64,000 bases of DNA from Opisthorchis felineus (Eukaryota; Platyhelminthes; Trematoda; Opisthorchiida; Opisthorchiidae), in assembly GCA_004794785.1 (NCBI GenBank), contig SJOL01008935.1, positions 147,800 to 211,799 on the forward strand, given 5' to 3'. The translations under genes were made by a program, and so were the position numbers. The notes beneath the pieces are model-generated. The model was not told where the DNA came from, searched no databases, and saw only the letters and a list, made by a program, of their open reading frames with translations. Positions 39,501 to 50,823 of the stretch are shown piece after piece (positions within the stretch are counted from its first letter, which is position 1; each line of letters begins with the position of its first letter).

Positions 39501-40450
39501 GTACTACGAATAATTAAGGGAAAATGAAAAAGAAGCCAGTTGTCCCGAAGGCTTATCTGAAATCGGCAACCGTAGTGGTGGAAACAGAGCTTTTGGAGCC
39601 TAGTGCTTGCTTTTGATTCTAAAAAACAAAATAGACCGGCAAAAAGGCTGAAAGGAATGATCACAAGCGAAGAAAAGACTAATCTTTCAACAAATTAGTG
39701 AAGGGTGAATAAAACCAGCATGTTCTACCCAAACTGTTAGTAGTTGAGACAGATGTGTGCTAAGCGACAAGGTTTTACCCATAGCTTTGTCTCAGTTACT
39801 CAAGTGCCAGTAAAATACTCTCAAACATACGGATTACAGCAAAGGCCAATAGTCGACAAGCGCTGGTTCCGACAGGACTGTTCGGGCTATCTACCTGCAC
39901 CCATGTCTCTGAGACTTTAGATACATAAGGAATGTGCCAATGGCACACCTTCTTCCAAGAGGAAAGCTTCCGCTAATCATCTTCAAAGCAGAATGTTCCA
40001 TCTCATTAGTTTCATTTCAACTCCCGTGACCTGTAGGCCAATTTTTTTTAATGGAAGGTACGATGCAACCCAGAACTTTTTATTATTGACCGCAAGGGGT
40101 TCTTTGTTGACAGTTTTCCACACTAGTGGCCAAGTAACCAAGTCGTTTTTGTATTCAGGTGCTTGAAAAACTAAGTACCCTTGTTTTGATCCATGAAGTG
40201 AGATATCATGCAATAATTGAGAGGAAGCATGTTGCTTTTTGAAAAAGCAACCCAGAGTCTTACAAATCAAACTTGTCCACCTTCGTCATCATTGAGAGCA
40301 TGGCATTATTGTTCAACGCTAATGCTTTGCTGCCGTACAACCATAATTTATTTGAAAGCCTTATTGTGAAGAAAAGAATAAAGGTGGATAGGTGAGGGAC
40401 TTAGTGCCAGCTTACTACAATCATTCCGAGGCGCCTACACCTCCAGATAC

Positions 40451-40905
40451 TCATTCAGGCAGTGTGGACAAAAACTGGCAACAAGAACGCCACTGATATC
40501 GGTTGGCAGCCATATCTTGCAGTGTCTCCAACCAGGAGCATTGGGGATCATGCGGTCCCTATCCTGGAGGGCGAGTAGCTCCGACAGCACCCAAACGTTT
40601 CGTAATCTCCCTCATACCCCTCTGCCAGGTCAAGTGTTGGCCATCTCTCTGCTTACGCCACTCTGAGTTGGGCATGGAAAACAGTATTCTCGGCAAACGA
40701 TGGTTAGGCATACGCAACACATGTCCCAACCAACGCAGCTCCTGGTGCTGGACACATTCTTCGATGGAAGTACCCGTTGCACAACTGAAAACTTGCTTTC
40801 TAATTGCCTCGTTACGAATTCGCCTACACTAACCCACACGAGCAATGGTTCTGAGACAATGAGTATCGAAGACCTGAAGACGCCTTAGTTGACGTTTTGA
40901 ATCTT
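40451..40905 (-). pseudogene. RTE-like non-LTR retrotransposon, C-terminal fragment
   Basis: The minus strand encodes, in one frame, the conserved C-terminal region that follows the RT in RTE-type elements. It reads RRLQVFDTHCLRTIARVG, then QELRWLGHVLRMPNHRLPR, RGGQHLTWQRGMREITK, and GPHDPQCSWLETLQDMAANR, QWRSCCQF, ending at a TGA (40451-40453). Two in-frame stops break it, at 40829-40831 and 40559-40561; the second replaces the expected Trp of PGWGP. The RT domain itself is missing, as is usual for 5'-truncated copies. It is antisense to the Kv gene, inside its intron. Confidence 0.8.
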
Positions 40906-41029
40906 CCGTTTCATTTCGTTGGGATTATGTTATTGCTTGAGATCCCCCCACGGCCATCTACGACAAGCCGGAAAATATGTTATTTAGTCGCAAGCGTAAA
41001 CTGCCTTAGCGAATAAATGAGGATAATTT

Positions 41030-42380
41030 CCACCATCCTTTCCCCGTATTCCCTCTTCTAATAGAGTCCCGAGGCCGTTCTCCCAAGAGAATTCCAAATT
41101 AGTTTTTAAGCTATTTCTCCGCTTACTTCTACTGCTCTTTACTGCAAAAAGACTTGTGCTACGATGTCCTCTGTGTGCTTTTCGTTTAGTTTGGTATCCA
41201 ATTTATTTTGTTCAATACTTATGCCGCAGCAAATTTTCAATCGTCGTCCACCTCCCCGACTTTGTCTTCCTCGCCCCAATATTACCATCTCTTTGGAGAA
41301 TTTCCGAAGTTTTCGTTCTGGCTGTTCGGTTGTTTATCACACCGGAAAACCTATCGCCACATCTTAATCAATTCTACATAGCCCAGCATTTCTCGGTCTG
41401 TTTTGACCGCACAGTCCCGTCAATAAGGTTGAAGATGCGGCATCCTGAAAAACAACCACTCCGCTTGGCAGGATCTTCGCAGTACTAGTGGATTACTGAC
41501 GCAGTAGACCTGAAATTGGCATGCACTGATGTCTCAAAGCCCTTAGATCAAATATGCCAGGTGAACTGATTACCAAAATGCTAGTGCAAATACTCCACAC
41601 TGATGTCAAGAAATGGATTAAAACTCTTCTAAAAAAAACCGCTTGACTTAGGTATACGTTGACGGTCTTTCTCTGGGTCCGAAGTGTTCACATATTTTCC
41701 CACTTTAACTCTGTTCATTACCGATTTCATTTCTTCGTCTCTGGTTGTATCCATACTTTTTCAAGCAATGCAGCTATTCTTATTTTTCACTTTTGCTCAT
41801 CTCAACAACCTGTCACAGCTATTTAGTCCCTCTTTTGCCAGAATTCCAGACTTACCCTCTTAGCTACTTGTAGATACGCCACGGATCCGTTGAAGTATGG
41901 AATATTGCTCCCGTATTATGTTTGTTGCTCTTTGTGAATACTCTTTATTTCTGGACAACTTTACTTTCTCCCTTTTTTTCAATTGCTTCTCACCGCCAGG
42001 ACGAAGCTTCCGTCTAATCATTTTCTTACTACAACTACGGTCACTTCCACGTTGAATTTACTTCTTCTGTCTCATCGCAATATACCTTCATTGGTTGACT
42101 CGCATAATCTCTACAAGATACCATGTTGCCGAACGGGATTATGGTCTTCGTTACTTTGCCCACCAGTGTCTTCTTCTTGAAGTCCATCATTATCTTTCTT
42201 CAGACTTCTGTTTCTGAACTCCAAAGGAGCTTCACCCCCATGCATTATTCGTACTTTATCCATAGTCTAAGCGTTGTGAATTTTTCGGTGTTTCTTAGGC
42301 TAATTTATGTTTTAACAAGCTTGGTCCATATTGTCCTGCATGCACTATTTGACCATTTGTTCACTATTTCCTCGTAAACT
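41030..42380. other. strand-asymmetric, pyrimidine-rich stretch
   Basis: The plus strand is visibly rich in C and T over roughly 1.3 kb (for example CCCTCTTCTAATAG, CTTTCTCCCTTTTTTTC and CCACCTCCCCGAC), whereas the flanking DNA is not. A purine-rich opposite strand is common in retroelement sense strands, but no family is recognisable on minus. A possible RT fragment on plus lies inside it at 41505-41700. Confidence 0.45.
41505..41700 (+). pseudogene. possible non-LTR reverse-transcriptase fragment
   Basis: Two frames joined by a shift read CTDVSKPLDQI and then ELITKMLVQIL, VKKWIKTLLKK. This resembles the FLDLSKAFD..PH..L..KL...G....WI..FL block of non-LTR reverse transcriptases. There are stops and no later catalytic box is seen. 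The resemblance is short, so this stays tentative. Confidence 0.35.
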
Positions 42381-43732
42381 AGTCTTGTAAGTAGAAAAAA
42401 CGAAAAATTACGATTTTTAAATGTCCATGAAGGTGATCGATAAGTAGTGCTTTGGGGAGTAGACAAATTTGGATGTAGCTGAACAAAAACCATTAAAATC
42501 TCAGGATATCGCCTACATTTCTACCAACAAACATTTCTTGGGAAGTGCACGATAGGTATACAGTACGACCGAAATCGATCACTTGCACACTTTTTGTATT
42601 CATTCTAGCTTAACAGAAAGCTACAGGGCGCATACAGAGTGTAAACCATTTGGTAAACCCGCATTTATATACCGATTGACAGGTTGATGGAGAATCTAAG
42701 GGTTCACACTCTATTCAGTGCCAGCATTCTAGAAAACTTACCACTTGAAATTTTCCGGCTTACTTTAAGGTATGGGCTCTCGTCAGGTCTACTCGATCGT
42801 GAGAACTTTTTACAGAACAGGTATATACAAAAGAACCGCTCCTACTCGCTGTGTTTTGGTCTTCATTCAATAAGAACGACGACGGTGCACTACTTGGAGA
42901 AAATACACGTGAATTTCACTGGTTAAATTCATACTTGTCGAAGTTAAACGAATGTTGGCAATAGGTCATTTTATCCCCATAAAAAGCTCAATAAATGCAA
43001 AGGATTCGCATAAAAGCACGATTTAGTGAATAATAAGTGCGCTTCAGTCTTTATTCGAGCGACATATTCAGTGCTTGAGGACGTTATCCAAATACCATGA
43101 ATGAAGAACAAAAAATTACCAATTGAAGCACATGTCCTACCTGCATCATGGCCTGTTGATTTGGGTAATAAGCGTGCACGAATAGTCCATTGAGGTTCAG
43201 TGGCATAACGGAAGACATCGTTAAAGAACCCAATCTAGTGTGAAGTGTTGAAACTTGCTGAGTCGTCCCTCGTTACGCTGCAGTGTTTCTCCTATGGGGC
43301 TCCACATATGCAGCTCAATTCCGCACCAAACATGTCTTTATCTTTATTGTTTCTTTACAAAAATAAGTTTAGCCCAATACTGAGATAGCCATAAAGAGAC
43401 TGCAAAATCGTGCAGTACTTATCTTGTTCCAGAAAAAAGGAGGAAGCCAACCATCAGCAGATAGTAACTTCCAGTTATACAGCTGATAATTGTTCCATGC
43501 GAACTAACCATTCTTCTCGGGTTCCTGCGGCTTATGAGAGCCATTTTATACATATTGCAGTTGGTTATATTTTTGAAGTGGGAATCGGATCATCGTGCTA
43601 CCGAATGCACTTTCCTTCAACATTATTATCTCTGGATGATCACGCTAGCATAGGTGGTAAACTAGACTTGACCTGGAGAAAAGGCTTGTTAAAGTACGAC
43701 TTTCATAATCAGCTGGTGCAACCGGGGATGAA

Positions 43733-44263
43733 CTATTTGACAGATATGCCAATTGGTTGTGCGCGTTGAGGAGCTTCTTTTCTTGGTGGCAGTCGGCGCG
43801 ACACATCACTCACGTTGCCTCCTGAGTTGGCAACTTTAAGGCGGGTTTGGTCAACCACAGGATGCCGGTCTCCAGAAGTGCTGGCAGTGGCAACGGAAGT
43901 CCTGGTTCTCACTAGAGTCGAATTCGGCGAAGTGATCGAAACTGGATCTGTCTGATAGACAGCATCTTCTGTGTGCCCAGCTGGTGAGGTGACTACGGAA
44001 AGTTCCGCTTCGTTGACCACTGTGTCCAGATTCATAGTATGTGTTGTATCCATATCCATCTGCGCACTGGGGTTAGCGTCCACCGCCACTTTTGTTTGTT
44101 GAGGCTTGCTGCCTACTGTTTGGCTATTGTCATCCTCTCTAGTGTGGAATGCTGGGTTTCGCTCTCCATAGAAGATTGACACAAAACTTTCGGCTGCAGT
44201 TAACAGTACAACAGCCTGTTTCAACTTTTCGTGTCTATCAAAATGGGTGCAACTATCGCTCAT
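43733..44263 (-). CDS. unidentified 176-residue ORF in the Kv intron
   Basis: I do not recognise this protein. The frame is open from ATG to stop on the strand opposite the channel gene. Residues 1-45 are mixed and moderately hydrophobic in places (QAVVLLTAAESFVSIFYGE). The rest is rich in Ser, Thr, Asp and Asn with few hydrophobic residues, suggesting a disordered chain, and a basic patch near the end reads RRLPPRKEAPQRAQ. No signal peptide or membrane segment is evident. The DNA appears more GC-rich than its surroundings. A possible GTGAGT donor inside the frame would allow it to be an exon. An ORF of this length in 64 kb could also arise by chance or derive from a retroelement gag-like ORF. 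Confidence 0.25.
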   Translation of the reverse strand: MSDSCTHFDRHEKLKQAVVLLTAAESFVSIFYGERNPAFHTREDDNSQTVGSKPQQTKVAVDANPSAQMDMDTTHTMNLDTVVNEAELSVVTSPAGHTEDAVYQTDPVSITSPNSTLVRTRTSVATASTSGDRHPVVDQTRLKVANSGGNVSDVSRRLPPRKEAPQRAQPIGISVK

Positions 44264-46999
44264 AGCTGCGGCGGTGTGAATGTCAGATTACTCCGACCTT
44301 CATATGGCACTGTACTTAGCCTACCCGCTCTGAGGATTTTTTAGGTGTGTTTTTGCCTTGTGCATAGCCTACTACTATACATTCCAGACCCGGGCACGTG
44401 ATTGTCTCCTGACACGATAAATTTAGCGCCTATAAAAGGGATTGAATTTACTTGGCAGTGCGACCAAAAACTGGTTTTCCTTGCCCGTGGATAGCATAGC
44501 AAGAGAAAGCGAAGTAAACAGTCCAAGCTACTTCAGAAAGATGAAATTTCAATCGGCAGCATGATATCCAAAAAGAAATTATAGTGTAAGCATTGGGATT
44601 TCTCTAATCTCTCAGTTTGGGAGATTTTTCGGGTTTACTTACTGCTGGATTTAATGCAATAAAAACAACGTTTGTAATTGATTCAAGAATAGTTCGGGCG
44701 TCCCTTTTAACAACTGTCCGAGATTTTCAAGATGTTCTTGTCTGTCACAATCGAAAGCACTCCGTCCATTAAATCGTTTCTGGGTATACGGCAAACCCTG
44801 AAATGGTGAACACACTTGGCATTGCTCCATGTGATTTCGTTAGAAACGGCTTCTTCATACACGGTGTATAAGTGGTTCAATCTTTGCTATCCTAAGAGCC
44901 ATCTGAAGGAAAGCGCCCACAATATCCGACGCCACTCAAGGCACACACAATGTTATTGTGTTTCCGTCCAAGGGTAGACTAGCTTCTTTACCGGAACCCT
45001 TGAACCCAAGGAACAGGATCAGAGAATCCAATTAGACCCAGTAGGGAATTATATTTGCGGCAGGGATGCATCAGTGTTGAACACCAGTGTTATGCTTTCG
45101 ATGATGATCATGATGAATTATATTGGGATTTGAAGTATTCTCTGTGTATATACAGAACTAAGGTTCTGGACTAAAATACAGTTGATGACATTATTCCTTT
45201 GCAAAGAGACACGCCATGTATTGCTCTTCCGAGCTTACTTTCCAGTCACAATAGGCCAAGAGATATATCTTTCAGCTTGAAATCTTCACGGCCCCGTAAA
45301 TAGCTCCGCGTCAGGAAAACCGTTCTAATTAAAGTCCTTGTAGTAGTTCCTGCCTATTTCCATATTTATATCAGTCACCGAATGAAAAAAGAACCTTCTC
45401 AATGGTTTCCTATTTTGGCTTAATTTTTGTGATTAAGCGAGTTTCAGTTGGTGACAAAAACAAAAGAATTCTTGGATCTTTTGGATGAAAAGGAAACAAA
45501 AAGCATTTCAGCATTCCAAGTAAAACATATCCAAGCAACACAACCATGGATTTGGTGAAGGTTTTGTCTAGTTCCTTGTGTCTAGAGAGGGCCAGTTGCT
45601 TTCGCGTGGTCTTCCACTAAGAATATATAGAATTAGCCTCCTGATGATCACAGATTTTGCTGATAAATATGGTAGTTCTGGACAGCAGGCATAGACTGTT
45701 AAAAGTTTTACACAATGGGAAGCTTCTTCAGCTCTTTGTCATCGAAATAACTTGCTCTTCTCAACTCCTGACCCAATCTAGCTGAACTTTTGCGGTGGAC
45801 AAGATTATATACAATAAAGTAAAACATAAACCGCTGCTTCCAAATTAAACATCGCAAGATCTTGGCGCGTCCAAAATTTAGATACCACCTTATTCTGTTT
45901 ACACAGAACATAACATGGTGTCATCTCTAGTCTGTTTGCTTTGCTAGTGTTTTCCTGTGTTTGTACACTAAGCTGTTGTAGGACTTCCGAAAAGATACTG
46001 AGTCAGTTACACCTTATTCCAAACGGTAGTCAATTGTGATGGCGCAGCTTAAAGACGAAAGAACCTTGATTAAGATCGTTTATTCCGAGGAAGCACCGAC
46101 TTCACACCTTCCGTTTTACGTCTACGTTTTAAAACTACACATGTTTTATGAAATCATGCCTGTTCACATCACTAGCAAAATTGACATCAGTGAGTTTAAT
46201 TATGTGCATACATTTTGACGCTTTTCTATAGAAAACAACAACTGACAGGGTTCTTCAGCAGGATGTTACCCGCTAAGATGCAATACGTTACGCACAATCT
46301 CAAGTAAGTGGAGCTTGAATCTGATGACTGACATTTGGTACAGGAATAGCTAAAACTTATGGAGCCACCTTGTTCGTCAATATTGATTTTCTTTGACTGC
46401 CACTTTTTCAAGTTACTAGTTTGACTGCTGCCGGAATGGCAGGTTTGAAGTTCAGAAGGTCCCTTCACCAGGATGTCGCTTTTTTAAAAGGGAATTTTCG
46501 TTGACAAAATTGCCTGCTTAACCGGCCAGTCATTCAGCTAACTTTTTAATTTTTTTCGATGTCCTTACTCGGACTGAACGACACAAACATTAAACTCGTA
46601 AAGATAGGTTGAGGCATACATAACACGAGCGGTAAAACACCCTGGCTAGACTCACCAACCTCCCGGAGAGGTGACCCAACAAACAGCCACCGACAAAGCT
46701 GACGCTTCATCAAACAAATCTTTTAACCGATTCGCCATATCCCTGCACAGCGTTCGCTAGCGTATATAGTGAGCTGTATATAAGCAAGTAATACGCACTG
46801 ATTGAGCCAAGAAAAAAACAACCCGAGTTTTTCATCAGATAAAATATTTTGTCTTAAATGGTAGTGTCTTCTTACCAAGGTTTTGAATATAAATCAGACC
46901 TAAATGTGGTGGGTCAGTCAAGTATACCAAGCCTGGTGGTCTTGAATCAAACATGTTTAGCCTATTCGCGTTCGGAAAATAAAGAGCCTGCAGAAATGT

Positions 47000-47025
47000 T
47001 TTATACATATACTTTTCTTCTGCAG
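47000..47025 (+). promoter_or_regulatory. 3' splice site (polypyrimidine tract and TGCAG)
   Basis: A run ending ACTTTTCTTCTGCAG precedes the first codon of exon 2. The open frame that continues upstream to 46858 has no channel similarity and is taken as intron. Confidence 0.88.
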
Positions 47026-48006
47026 GCGTTTGCCGCGGTCTCCATCATTTTTGTCATGGTCTCCATCGTAGGCCTGAATCTGAGCACCGTGCCTGGAATA
47101 GGCGAAACCGCAACCAATCGAAGTGATCCAGCCGCAGGCACCGAAGGTCACTGGGTGCGCAATCCTCATTTGGAAGACCTGGAGCTGATATGCACTATAT
47201 GGTTTACGTTCGAATACCTCATTCGGTTTGCCTCCTGTCCGAACAAACAACAATTTGTGAAGAGCTTTTTAAACCTTATTGATTTGGTTGCCACCCTACC
47301 GTACTATGTTTCAAAAATTTTGGAAGCCTGCGTAGATTTCTCAGTCACATCGCTTGGAGCTGTGAACGAAATTGTCCAGGTGTTACAAGTCCTTCGTGTC
47401 CTCCGAGTGTTCAAATTGGCAAGGCATTCTAGCAGCCTTCAAGCTCTTGGTCACACTTTTTTCAAATCCTACAAGGAACTTGGTGTGCTAGTTTTGTTTG
47501 TATTGATAATTGTTCTGGTATTTTCCACGCTGGCTTATTTTGCTGAGCGAGACGGAAACAGAGCCTCGTTCAGTAGTATTCCGGCTACATTTTGGTGGGC
47601 AACGATTACTATAACCACTGTGGGCTATGGCGATGTGACACCGCAATCTCCGCTTGGAAAATTTATCGGATGTATATGTTCTATTTGCGGCGTGCTCGTA
47701 ATTGCCTTGCCTATCCCTATCATTGTAAATAATTTTGCAGAATATTATCAAGATCAGGCTCGGTTGAAGAAAGCTGCAAAGCGTAGAGAACGAATGGAAA
47801 AAGTGCTGGCCTTCGGAGAGGAAAATAAGTTTTATGTGCGAATTAGAGGAGGAAGTCCACCAGAATTGGATGCAAGTGTCTCCAGGAATAAGACAACATC
47901 AGAACGGAGCGACAAAACACCGATAAATTTCACTGATCCAACGCTTTTGGACGCGATTTCCGACAATAAAATCTACAGTGAAAATAATGGTGGCACAAAA
48001 TCATGA
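47026..48006 (+). CDS. Kv2/Shab-type potassium channel, exon 2 (S1-S6, pore, tail)
   Basis: This exon encodes residues 270-595 of the spliced protein: the membrane-embedded K+ channel. S1 is 270-290. S2 is 321-339, with the charge-transfer residues E322, F329 and E332. S3 is 350-368 with D355, S4 is 383-403 and S5 is 420-443. The pore helix and filter TVGYGD end at 472, and S6 is 479-506 with the PIP gate hinge at 498-500. S4 reads EIVQVLQVLRVLRVFKLARH, so positions equivalent to Shaker R1 and R2 are both Gln (387, 390), while R3, R4, K5 and R6 remain. Kv2 channels normally have Gln only at R1. The S1-S2 loop has an N-glycosylation sequon (NRS). The tail after S6 is only about 90 residues, far shorter than vertebrate Kv2.1. 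A TGA at 48004 ends it. It could be a conducting subunit or a modulatory one. Confidence 0.93.
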   Translation, partial: AFAAVSIIFVMVSIVGLNLSTVPGIGETATNRSDPAAGTEGHWVRNPHLEDLELICTIWFTFEYLIRFASCPNKQQFVKSFLNLIDLVATLPYYVSKILEACVDFSVTSLGAVNEIVQVLQVLRVLRVFKLARHSSSLQALGHTFFKSYKELGVLVLFVLIIVLVFSTLAYFAERDGNRASFSSIPATFWWATITITTVGYGDVTPQSPLGKFIGCICSICGVLVIALPIPIIVNNFAEYYQDQARLKKAAKRRERMEKVLAFGEENKFYVRIRGGSPPELDASVSRNKTTSERSDKTPINFTDPTLLDAISDNKIYSENNGGTKS

Positions 48007-48716
48007 TTCGTCAGTATCATTTTGTTGAAAACTGGCACATTTGAGACTACCACGGGTGTTTTGGCTTGCACATCTATTTTTCTTGTATGATGACCGCATT
48101 ACAAGCCTCTATTTTCCAATGTCTTTCATATGTAGCGAGTGATCATATTCTTTATATCCGCAAACATTTACTACAGGAACGCAATCACCAATGTTGCTTT
48201 TACTTCATACGGTTATTTACACAGTTTCCATGGCTCGTTCAATTTAATGAGTTTATACCAAAAATGACATGACCGGTACCGCAAGTTATAGTCAAGTAAG
48301 CCGCAGACCGGTTGTTAAAACTGTGCCTATCGCCTAGGGAGTATTTTGTAAAGACAGGCTATTTGGCGAAACACACTCAACTACGAAGTATATTGGTGCT
48401 ATAGACTGCTTAATCCACACAAAATGTAACGAAGTGTCTCTTGTGTCTTTGATCTACCTAATTTATCGAAACATTTTCCAAGGACATTTGTGATTGGCAA
48501 CCAACTGAGTGCTTATTTTTAAACTTCTTGTTCCGACCACCACGAAATACAAGTCGTATAAGCCGTCTTTCAAACAAGAACCGATTTACCCTAGTGCAAA
48601 CTTTCTTTTATCTTTCTTGGGCCAGATTGCACAACAAAAAACGTGGGTGCGACACCTTTGCCGCAACCGACTGCGTCAATTTATCTGTATACAGGAGGAT
48701 AATTGTCTTCACTAGT

Positions 48717-48805
48717 GTGGTTCGAACCTCCGAATATCGGCCATTCATGCAAGTATCCCCCTTGGGTACCTGATGCAATGTTTTGATCCACTGAGCCACT
48801 GGACT
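48717..48805 (-). repeat. tRNA-derived SINE head or tRNA relic
   Basis: On the minus strand there is an A-box-like TGGCTCAGTGG followed about 55 bases later by a B-box-like GGTTCGAACC. The order and strand suit a pol III promoter of a tRNA-derived SINE. The distance is longer than in a standard tRNA. No cloverleaf closes well, so it is not called as a working tRNA. Confidence 0.45.
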
Positions 48806-50810
48806 TTAAATTATTAGCTACTTCTTGACATAAAAAGAAGGCCTAAAATATAATGTCACAACATTTGCAACGTAAGGCTTCTGTTTGTGTTTTGGCATAT
48901 ACAGTGTTTGAAGGCAGCCGCTGGATTGATCAGTGGTTTGGAGTAATGTGGCCACTAACTGGACGATGTAATGAAAATATCTTGGGGTGTTATGAGATTT
49001 TCCGTTTGATTCTGCGGCGACACTTTATTTTGTAAATATATCAGAACAGCTGCTATTCATGTCGCGCAATTGTAGCATTTCATTAGACAATTCGGTTGCA
49101 TTCTGTGGGACACTTTCTGTCAAATGGGAGATGATGTGGATTGGTCTTATTTTGCATGGTAAACCAGTCAATCTTTTGATGCGCCGCTGTGCCCCAAGTT
49201 GTGAGATAATGAGTCTCCTTTTCAAAAAGCCCAGAATAATCCAGTGTGCTTTAAATGAAACCGACCTATTGAATGACTAGTGACATAGAGTTGGTTAGAC
49301 AGCCGGGGCTGGTAGTTAGATTGCGAATTTTTGGTTTTCAGTTGGTGAAATATCGTCATGAGACCGTTGGAGACGTCTACTCTACTTGTAACACTTGAAG
49401 TTTAATAGCCAGGGTCGTTGGACAACCCAGCAACCAAATTATTGCTGTACAATTATGCTATAGGTCAATCACGAAGCAATCATAGGTTGCTTTCTATGAG
49501 GTTAACTTAGGCAACAGTAACGGACCTTCAAAGATTTCCCTCAATAAAAAGGTGCTATTAAAGAGACATGATCCAACACGGTAGTGATGGACCCAGGTTT
49601 TTCATGATCAGGCCAGAGCTTAAAGTTGGTTTTGTGGAGGAAATCAATAAGGAAGGGTGATTAAAAACTGTGCTTAATTTTGAAAAGCAACCGACCATAT
49701 CACTTCGCTGGCCACCTTCAATGACGTATTAGATACTATATTATCACTGTCTAAATCATACGAAGAATAGTTGAATCCATGGAAACTCTGGTGACTGCAG
49801 CCACCATGGGTTTAGCACAAAATCTTGGAGAAAATCATGAGGATACATTTTATTCAAGAATCAAAAGGTGACCTTAAAACTGAATAAGATCTTTTCTACA
49901 CGGTGAATTCGCTTCCTTTATTGCTCCCATGTACTTCAAGACCCAGGGTGATGTTATGCAGTAGATTTGTACAGATATCTGAATGATAGGATAAAACGGA
50001 AGGACTGTCACACTGTATGGAAAGAAATTGCTGATTTACTGACAGGTTACTACGATAAGAGGAACAGATTCATCTAACGTGGAATATACTCCATCATTCC
50101 CACCGACAACTATTGACGTACAGTGGGCTCGTCTACTTAAAAGAGGAATTCTGAAGAAATCGAGCTTAGGTTGCTGTTTGAGTTAATTTCCTGGGAAAGC
50201 AATAAGCAGTATTCTTTCAGCTCACAATATGTATTCAAAGCTTTCCATTGAACGAAATTGAACCCGCGCCGACTTGTAAAATATTCTGGTTTTATTACGC
50301 AGGAGGTGCAAATTGTGTTGGCTGATGATACCAACGTCCACGGCAATGTGAACAACTCATGCACGCGGCTTACAAGAATTGAGTAAGGAACGCCGCTGTG
50401 TATAGCAAAGTATTAATGTTTCATTACAGTCCAGGAGGTGTGCTTTTGATGGGACATAATGCTCAAACACACACCTACTGCGGCACCGGATGAGGGACTA
50501 CGTCACCCCAAATGAAATTAAGCTGGATCAAACCTCCACTTTTTGAAGGTCACAGCTGGTTTGCACGGTTGATCTCTTTTCTAATATATGGTATGGTTAA
50601 CTCTTCCTGTCTCGCAGTAACCTCATTTACACCGCTTCAAAGCAATCAAATGTGGCGCATATGCTAGATAGTAATAACAATAAACATTCCATCAAAGAGC
50701 AAATGCGACCCATATAACATTCATTGTTGCATTCTGGGAACATTTCTTCAATTTTCTTAGGTATCTTACGGCGGGAATCTCCAGGTTTCGTCCAAGAAGC
50801 CAACGAAATC

Positions 50811-50823
50811 GGGGGGGGGGGGG
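50811..50823 (+). repeat. 13-nt homopolymer G run
   Basis: Thirteen consecutive G. Such tracts are length-unstable and prone to sequencing error, so the exact count should be treated with caution. Confidence 0.9.

Larger units (their letters stand above)
21040..47025 (+). other. 25,986-nt phase-0 intron of the Kv channel gene
   Basis: A single intron separates the T1 exon from the transmembrane exon. Parts with content are listed separately: hammerhead repeats at 25880-26235 and 36285-36545, a microsatellite at 29814-29898, RTE and RT fragments at 40451-41700, a pyrimidine-rich tract at 41030-42380, and an ORF at 43733-44263. In the remaining stretches (21046-25879, 26236-29813, 29899-36284, 36546-40450, 42381-43732 and 44264-46999) I see only short chance frames and no recognisable exon. 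A further alternative exon cannot be excluded. Confidence 0.8.

Noticed and set aside
46858..47025. Upstream extension of the exon 2 frame starting at an ATG at 46858
   Set aside because: The first 56 codons have no channel similarity, and a good polypyrimidine-AG acceptor lies exactly where similarity to the Kv2 linker/S1 begins, so this part is intron.
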